In this document: positions 62,493 through 64,000 of the stretch, in pieces
Numbering within the stretch: position 1 is the stretch's first letter
Layout: every line of letters begins with the position of its first letter
DNA from: Anaerosphaera aminiphila DSM 21120
GTDB lineage: Bacteria; Bacillota; Clostridia; Tissierellales; Peptoniphilaceae
NCBI RefSeq assembly: GCF_900129925.1
Contig: NZ_FQXI01000002.1
Location: 62,001 to 126,000 of the forward strand
Direction of reading: 5' to 3'
Length of the DNA: 64,000 nucleotides
Notes under the pieces: generated by a model
Seen by the model: only the letters and a program-made list of their open reading frames with translations
Database searches by the model: none
Told to the model about the DNA's origin: nothing
Program-made: the position numbers and the translations under genes

Positions 62493-62607
62493 GTATGAAA
62501 AAAGGCTACCACATAGTGTAGTAGCAAAAATTAGAATATTGTTCTAAAGGTAAGTTTGAATTTACATAGATTTACCTCGAATAGTTAAAAAAGAAGGAGT
62601 GTTTAAT
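62493..62607 (+). promoter_or_regulatory. Structured gdhA 5' leader
   Basis: It contains a hairpin with GCTAC..GTAGC arms (62504-62525) and a second AGGTAA..TTTACCT pairing (62549-62578). An ATG near the predicted start site opens an 8-codon frame (MKKGYHIV) without a ribosome site. No known riboswitch consensus was recognised. Confidence 0.35.
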
Positions 62608-63873
62608 ATGACAGATACTTTAAATCCACTAGAATCTGCACAAGAAAAAGTAAGAATCGCATGTGAAAAATTAGGTACTGATCCAGCAGTTTATGAACTA
62701 CTAAAAGAACCTAAGAGAGTTATTGAAGTTACTATTCCGGTTAAAATGGATGATGGCTCAGTAAAAACTTTTAAAGGTTGGAGAAGTGTTCACTCAGACG
62801 CTGTAGGACCTGGTAAAGGTGGAGTACGTTTCCATCCAGATGTAAACATGGACGAAGTTAAAGCACTTTCACTTTGGATGACTTTCAAAGGTGGAGCATT
62901 AGGACTTCCATACGGTGGAGGAAAAGGTGGAATCAGTGTTGATCCATCAGAATTATCAGAAAGAGAATTAGAACAACTTTGCAGAGGATATATAAGAGGA
63001 ATTCATAAATATCTTGGCGAAAGAATAGATATCCCAGCTCCAGATGTTGGAACTAACGGTCAAGTTATGAGCTGGTTCATGGACGAATATGCTGCACTTA
63101 ATGGCGGTAATATGGACATGGGAACTTTCACTGGTAAACCAGTTGCATTTGGTGGATCAGAAGGAAGAAACGAAGCTACAGGATTTGGTGTAGCTGTAGT
63201 TACTAGAGAAGCTGCTAAGAGATTTGGCATTGATATTTCTACTGCTAAAATTGCAGTTCAAGGTTTCGGAAACGTTGGATCTTTCACAGTTAAAAACATT
63301 GAAAGACAAGGCGGAAAAGTATGTGCAATTGCTGAATGGGACAAAAAAGAAGGCAACTACGGACTTTACAATGAGTCAGGAATTGACTTTAAAGAACTAT
63401 TAGCATACAAAGAAGCTAATAAAACTATTCTTGGATTCCCAGGAGCAACAAAAATTTCTGCAGAAGACTTCTGGACAAAAGAATATGATATCTTAATTCC
63501 AGCAGCTCTAGAAAATGCTATTACAGGCGAAGTTGCTAAAAAATTAAACGTAAAATTAGTTTGTGAAGCAGCTAATGGCCCTGTAACTCCAGAAGGAGAT
63601 GCAGTTCTAGCAGAAAGAGGAATTAACTTAACTCCAGATATTTTAACTAACTCAGGTGGAGTAGTAGTATCTTACTACGAATGGGTACAAAACCAATACG
63701 GATACTATTGGTCAGTAGCTGAAGTTGAAGAAAAACAAGAAGCTGACATGATGAAAGCTGTTGGTGGAGTATTTGGCGTAGCTGATGAATTTAACGTTTC
63801 TCTAAGAGAAGCTGTTTATATGTACGCTATTAAATCAATAGATGAAGCTATGAAATTAAGAGGATGGTATTAA
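62608..63873 (+). CDS. gdhA: Glutamate dehydrogenase (Glu/Leu/Phe/Val family)
   Basis: A 421-residue NAD(P)-dependent dehydrogenase that oxidises glutamate to 2-oxoglutarate and ammonia. The catalytic-site segment LPYGGGKGGISVDP is near residue 102, the GPGKGGVRFHPDV strand near 69, and the Rossmann motif VQGFGNVGSFTV near residue 215. It matches the hexameric clostridial type. ATG 62608 has AAGGAG at good spacing; the GTG at 62599 overlaps that site. Codon use is more biased than its neighbours (AT-poor synonymous choices in the middle), suggesting high expression. It is monocistronic with a strong terminator. Confidence 0.97.
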   Translation: MTDTLNPLESAQEKVRIACEKLGTDPAVYELLKEPKRVIEVTIPVKMDDGSVKTFKGWRSVHSDAVGPGKGGVRFHPDVNMDEVKALSLWMTFKGGALGLPYGGGKGGISVDPSELSERELEQLCRGYIRGIHKYLGERIDIPAPDVGTNGQVMSWFMDEYAALNGGNMDMGTFTGKPVAFGGSEGRNEATGFGVAVVTREAAKRFGIDISTAKIAVQGFGNVGSFTVKNIERQGGKVCAIAEWDKKEGNYGLYNESGIDFKELLAYKEANKTILGFPGATKISAEDFWTKEYDILIPAALENAITGEVAKKLNVKLVCEAANGPVTPEGDAVLAERGINLTPDILTNSGGVVVSYYEWVQNQYGYYWSVAEVEEKQEADMMKAVGGVFGVADEFNVSLREAVYMYAIKSIDEAMKLRGWY

Positions 63874-63896
63874 TTTATATACCATACTAAGTAAAG

Positions 63897-63932
63897 AGAA
63901 GTTGGTACTTTAAGTACTAGCTTCTTTTTTTT
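63897..63932 (+). terminator. Terminator of gdhA
   Basis: AGAAGTTGGTACT pairs with AGTACTAGCTTCT through two G-T pairs, followed by eight T. The last 68 bases of the window show no feature. Confidence 0.85.
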
Positions 63933-64000
63933 ATGCAAATTTTACCTTAATACTATAAAAATTAGGAAAAAGCAATTTAAAAACCAAACTATAGGTAAAA

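Overview
The window is about 64 kb of AT-rich (roughly one-third GC) chromosome from a Gram-positive anaerobe. Support comes from AGGAGG-type ribosome binding sites, frequent TTG/GTG starts, CIRCE (HrcA) operators, a redox repressor Rex, WalR-type boxes, S-layer homology domains, an ornithine-racemase-like enzyme and several amino-acid and glutamate catabolic genes. The gene set fits an amino-acid-fermenting anaerobic coccus of the Tissierellia/Peptoniphilaceae type. This is an inference from gene content, and I cannot name the genus. There are no rRNA genes, recognised tRNA genes, CRISPR arrays, phage genes or transposases.

Layout. 0-8.7 kb: end of trkA, ung, an esterase, an SdpR/SdpI pair, a guanylate-kinase-like gene, a three-gene NitT/TauT-type ABC transporter, murI, and a two-gene encapsulin nanocompartment (encapsulated ferritin plus shell). 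8.7-12 kb: the Mg2+ P-type ATPase mgtA, read leftward behind a strong promoter, an M-box riboswitch, a terminator, a 37-codon leader ORF and a pair of mutually exclusive hairpins. 12-20.5 kb: hisS with a B3/4-domain protein, a PLP racemase, pepC, a CXXC micro-protein coupled to a polyferredoxin membrane protein, a glucosaminidase-like exoprotein behind two WalR-type boxes, and a nitroreductase. 20.5-31 kb: a short transcript with three repeated mini-ORFs, a stalk-domain lipoprotein, a frameshifted alpha/beta hydrolase, a cluster of DnaA boxes, an ABC-F ATPase, rex, an OGG-type glycosylase and CIRCE-controlled groES-groEL. 31-43.3 kb: TraX-like protein, M13 peptidase, M20 hydrolase, abgT and abgA homologues, class I aldolase, RNase H, dCMP deaminase, mscL, patatin and Nudix genes. 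43.4-50.3 kb: cell-envelope region with a YabE-like 3D-domain protein, an HAAS membrane protein, Hsp20 and an SLH-domain surface protein, interspersed with a mosaic family of hairpin-forming repeats. 50.4-55 kb: pncB, radical SAM, an unknown gene, HAD phosphatase and a TRIC channel. 55-64 kb: 5-oxoprolinase operon (pxpA, NRAMP-like transporter, pxpB, pxpC, DUF1445), a formate/nitrite channel, abgB and gdhA.

Functionally, the most coherent theme is glutamate salvage. AbgT, AbgA and AbgB homologues can import and cleave p-aminobenzoyl-glutamate, PxpABC opens 5-oxoproline to glutamate, the DUF1445 protein belongs to a D-glutamate-cyclase-like family, and GdhA oxidises glutamate. The regulatory content is also rich. 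Two loci share WalR-type boxes, two share CIRCE, and mgtA has a layered RNA leader. The DnaA-box cluster, the mgtA leader ORF, the tandem mini-ORF transcript and the mosaic repeats are the best candidates for something not yet described.
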